Source: Alphaproteobacteria bacterium
Lineage (GTDB): Bacteria; Pseudomonadota; Alphaproteobacteria; UBA6615
DNA length: 64,000 nucleotides
Direction: 5' to 3'
NCBI GenBank assembly: GCA_021774575.1
Contig: JAJFIX010000007.1
Coordinates: 1 to 64,000, forward strand
Part shown: piece by piece, positions 62,586-64,000 of the stretch
How positions within the stretch are numbered: the first letter of the stretch is position 1
Layout of the letters: every line of letters begins with the position of its first letter
Notes under the pieces: generated by a model
What the model saw: the letters and a program-made list of their open reading frames with translations, nothing else
Databases searched by the model: none
Told to the model about the DNA's origin: nothing
Program-made: the position numbers and the translations under genes

Positions 62586-63650
62586 CTACAACCCTAGCAA
62601 TGCGGCTGCGTTGAGACCTTTAATCTTAGCGCGGTCGCCGTCGCTCAGGCCTTCGACCCGGTCGACGAGGCCGTTCGGATCGTCTTCTCCCATGTCGTAG
62701 GGATAATCGGTGCCGAGGCAGATATGGTCGGAGCCGTATTTGCCGATCAGATAGCCGAGCTGGTCGGGTTCGAAAACCATCGTGTCGAAATAGAGTTTTT
62801 GCAGATAGTGGCTCGGCGGATGAGGCAAGCCGGGCCCGGCGTCGGGGCGGGCGTTAAATCCGTGATCGTAGCGACCATGATAGGCGGGCATGAAACCGCC
62901 GCCATGGGCGACGCAGATTTTCAAGCCCTGGTGGCGTTCCAGAACACCGTCGAAAATCAGATGTGCCACGGCAATCGTCGATTCCAGCGGATTACCGATC
63001 AAATTGATTAGGTAATGGTCGGTGAGCCGCTGGGGCTGAGTAAAATGGTCGGGGTGGATGAAGATCATAACGCCGAGTTCTTCGACCCGTTGATAGAATT
63101 TCTCCAGCCGCGGGGCGGAGATCTGTTCATCATTGATGTGGGTTGAAATTTCGATACCCTTGAATCCGAGCTCATTGACGCAGCGTTCAAGTTCGGCAAT
63201 TGCCAGCTCAGTGTTTTGCAGGGGCACCGTTCCAAGACCGACAAAGCGGTCCGGGTTCGATCCTACAATACCGGCGATATGATCATTTAGCTGACCCGAT
63301 ACTTCGCGGCCCAAATCGGGGTCGGCCCAATAAAAATATTGATATGGCGGCACCGACAAGGCGGCGATATCAACTCCGGACTTGTCCATATCGGCGAGAC
63401 GCTGCTCGACCGAGCTCATCTTGGCTTCAATGGTCGCGATCTGGTCTTGATTGACCTGACGCGTATGGTCATTGCCGCCGCCCAGGGCTTGAATGCCAAC
63501 CTTGTCGCGCTCTGCCTGCATTTTCTCGGCAATCGCGGACGAAGAAGCATGGGCATGAATATCAATGGTCAAATGTTTCGCGCCGTTCGATACGGTCGCC
63601 GCACCGTGGTCGCTGGCGGGGGCGGCGTGGGGTGTGCAGCTATATATCAT
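62586..63650 (-). CDS. ACMSD-like amidohydrolase-family decarboxylase
   Basis: 354 residues. Metal motifs are I-D-I-H-A-H with His32 and His34, I-H-P-D-H in the middle, A-H-G-G-G-F and the late G-T-D-Y-P-Y-D-M-G aspartate. This pattern is that of the amidohydrolase_2/ACMSD group, which decarboxylates 2-amino-3-carboxymuconate semialdehyde or related acids. The first 25 residues are non-conserved and the start may lie later. Neighbouring RidA and oxidoreductase genes fit ring-cleavage catabolism. Confidence 0.85.
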   Translation of the reverse strand: MIYSCTPHAAPASDHGAATVSNGAKHLTIDIHAHASSSAIAEKMQAERDKVGIQALGGGNDHTRQVNQDQIATIEAKMSSVEQRLADMDKSGVDIAALSVPPYQYFYWADPDLGREVSGQLNDHIAGIVGSNPDRFVGLGTVPLQNTELAIAELERCVNELGFKGIEISTHINDEQISAPRLEKFYQRVEELGVMIFIHPDHFTQPQRLTDHYLINLIGNPLESTIAVAHLIFDGVLERHQGLKICVAHGGGFMPAYHGRYDHGFNARPDAGPGLPHPPSHYLQKLYFDTMVFEPDQLGYLIGKYGSDHICLGTDYPYDMGEDDPNGLVDRVEGLSDGDRAKIKGLNAAALLGL

Positions 63651-63691
63651 TGGGTCAGGGTCCTTCGGGCATGATGAATTGATTGGAAGAG

Positions 63692-64000
63692 TTATTTACC
63701 GGTCTCTTGGATGGCGCGCCAGACCCTTTCCGGGCTTAGCGGCATATCGATGCTGGTAACGCCATATGGGGCGAGCGCGTCGAGGACCGCGCTGACGATT
63801 GCCGGTGGGGCGCCGCAGGTACCGCCTTCGCCGGCCCCCTTAACACCCAAATCATTTGTCGTGCAGGCAACTTCGTTTGCCGCGAGGGTCATTTGTGCCG
63901 GGATATCGTAGGCATGCGGCATGGCGTAATCCATGAAGGTCGCCGCCATCAGCTGGCCGGTATCCGGATCATAGGCCGCTGTCTCCATCAAGGCTTGGCC
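63692..64000 (-). CDS. xanthine dehydrogenase/CoxL-family molybdopterin large subunit, C-terminal fragment
   Basis: At least 102 residues, continuing off the right edge. The terminal catalytic region has G-V-K-G-A-G-E-G-G-T, whose Glu is the active-site base in this family, followed by A-P-P-A-I-V-S-A-V-L-D-A-L. The Gly-Glu-Gly-Gly form is that of the CO dehydrogenase large-subunit group, not of xanthine dehydrogenase (Glu-Pro-Pro). It hydroxylates a heterocycle or oxidises an aldehyde in the family; substrate unknown. It follows the same strand as the amidohydrolase. Confidence 0.88.
   Translation of the reverse strand, partial: GQALMETAAYDPDTGQLMAATFMDYAMPHAYDIPAQMTLAANEVACTTNDLGVKGAGEGGTCGAPPAIVSAVLDALAPYGVTSIDMPLSPERVWRAIQETGK

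Overview
The window is a dense, moderately GC-rich alphaproteobacterial chromosome segment. Gene order and family content point to a Rhodospirillales-like, probably aquatic, lineage. The evidence is the block aroA-cmk-rpsA-sppA-ihfB, the trpF-trpB-trpA-accD-folC run, the trxA-addA-addB-tsaE-divL-ahcY run, the ptsP-HPr-EIIA-rapZ-hprK phosphorelay with chvG/chvI, a COQ9-family gene, and a FYDLN-acid (TIGR02300) protein next to tRNA-Ala. This is inferred from synteny and motifs; no database search was possible.

Layout. 1-1200: accessory edge with a truncated ComEC-like metallo-beta-lactamase-fold gene lying against the 3' end of tRNA-Ala(GGC). 1414-15217: housekeeping genes for aromatic amino acid synthesis, nucleotides, translation, IHF-beta, tryptophan, fatty acid synthesis and folate, almost all on the + strand. 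15232-31106: mostly - strand genes for a DUF4402 protein, thioredoxin, AddAB recombination nuclease, TsaE, a DivL-type tyrosine kinase-like regulator, S-adenosylhomocysteinase with a clear promoter/operator, and the PTS-type phosphorelay. 31181-36164: an AEC transporter and a DEAD-box helicase on the + strand separate the phosphorelay from chvG/chvI. 36349-39450: SCO and PCuAC copper proteins, a HugZ/PNPOx-like protein and an MFS transporter. 39447-46096: flavin disulfide reductase, double cold-shock protein, phosphofructokinase, DUF465, purE/purK, COQ9 and peptide deformylase. 46136-48739: universal stress protein, TIGR02186 protein, TSUP exporter and divergent TusA. 48753-51611: a secreted seven-repeat propeller-like protein and a DUF3179 protein.

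51690-53198: tRNA-Thr(GGT) followed by an AT-rich insertion with a class II Fic AMP-transferase gene and GAACAT inverted repeats. 53272-60772: envelope-associated genes, namely an M48/PDZ lipoprotein protease, a class V aminotransferase, a four-helix membrane protein and a coupled pair of secreted/anchored proteins (PPC repeats; coiled coil plus von Willebrand A). The last three are the least characterised multi-gene unit here. 60833-64000: a catabolic region with an Old Yellow Enzyme, RidA, an ACMSD-like amidohydrolase and the C-terminus of a molybdopterin hydroxylase large subunit.

Together the genes are mainly core metabolism and cell-cycle/envelope regulation, with accessory DNA at both tRNA genes. 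No rRNA, CRISPR array, insertion sequence or prophage was seen. The best candidates for something undescribed are the vWA/PPC/membrane operon (55730-60772), the Fic locus with its repeats, and the promoter-overlapping palindrome of ahcY.
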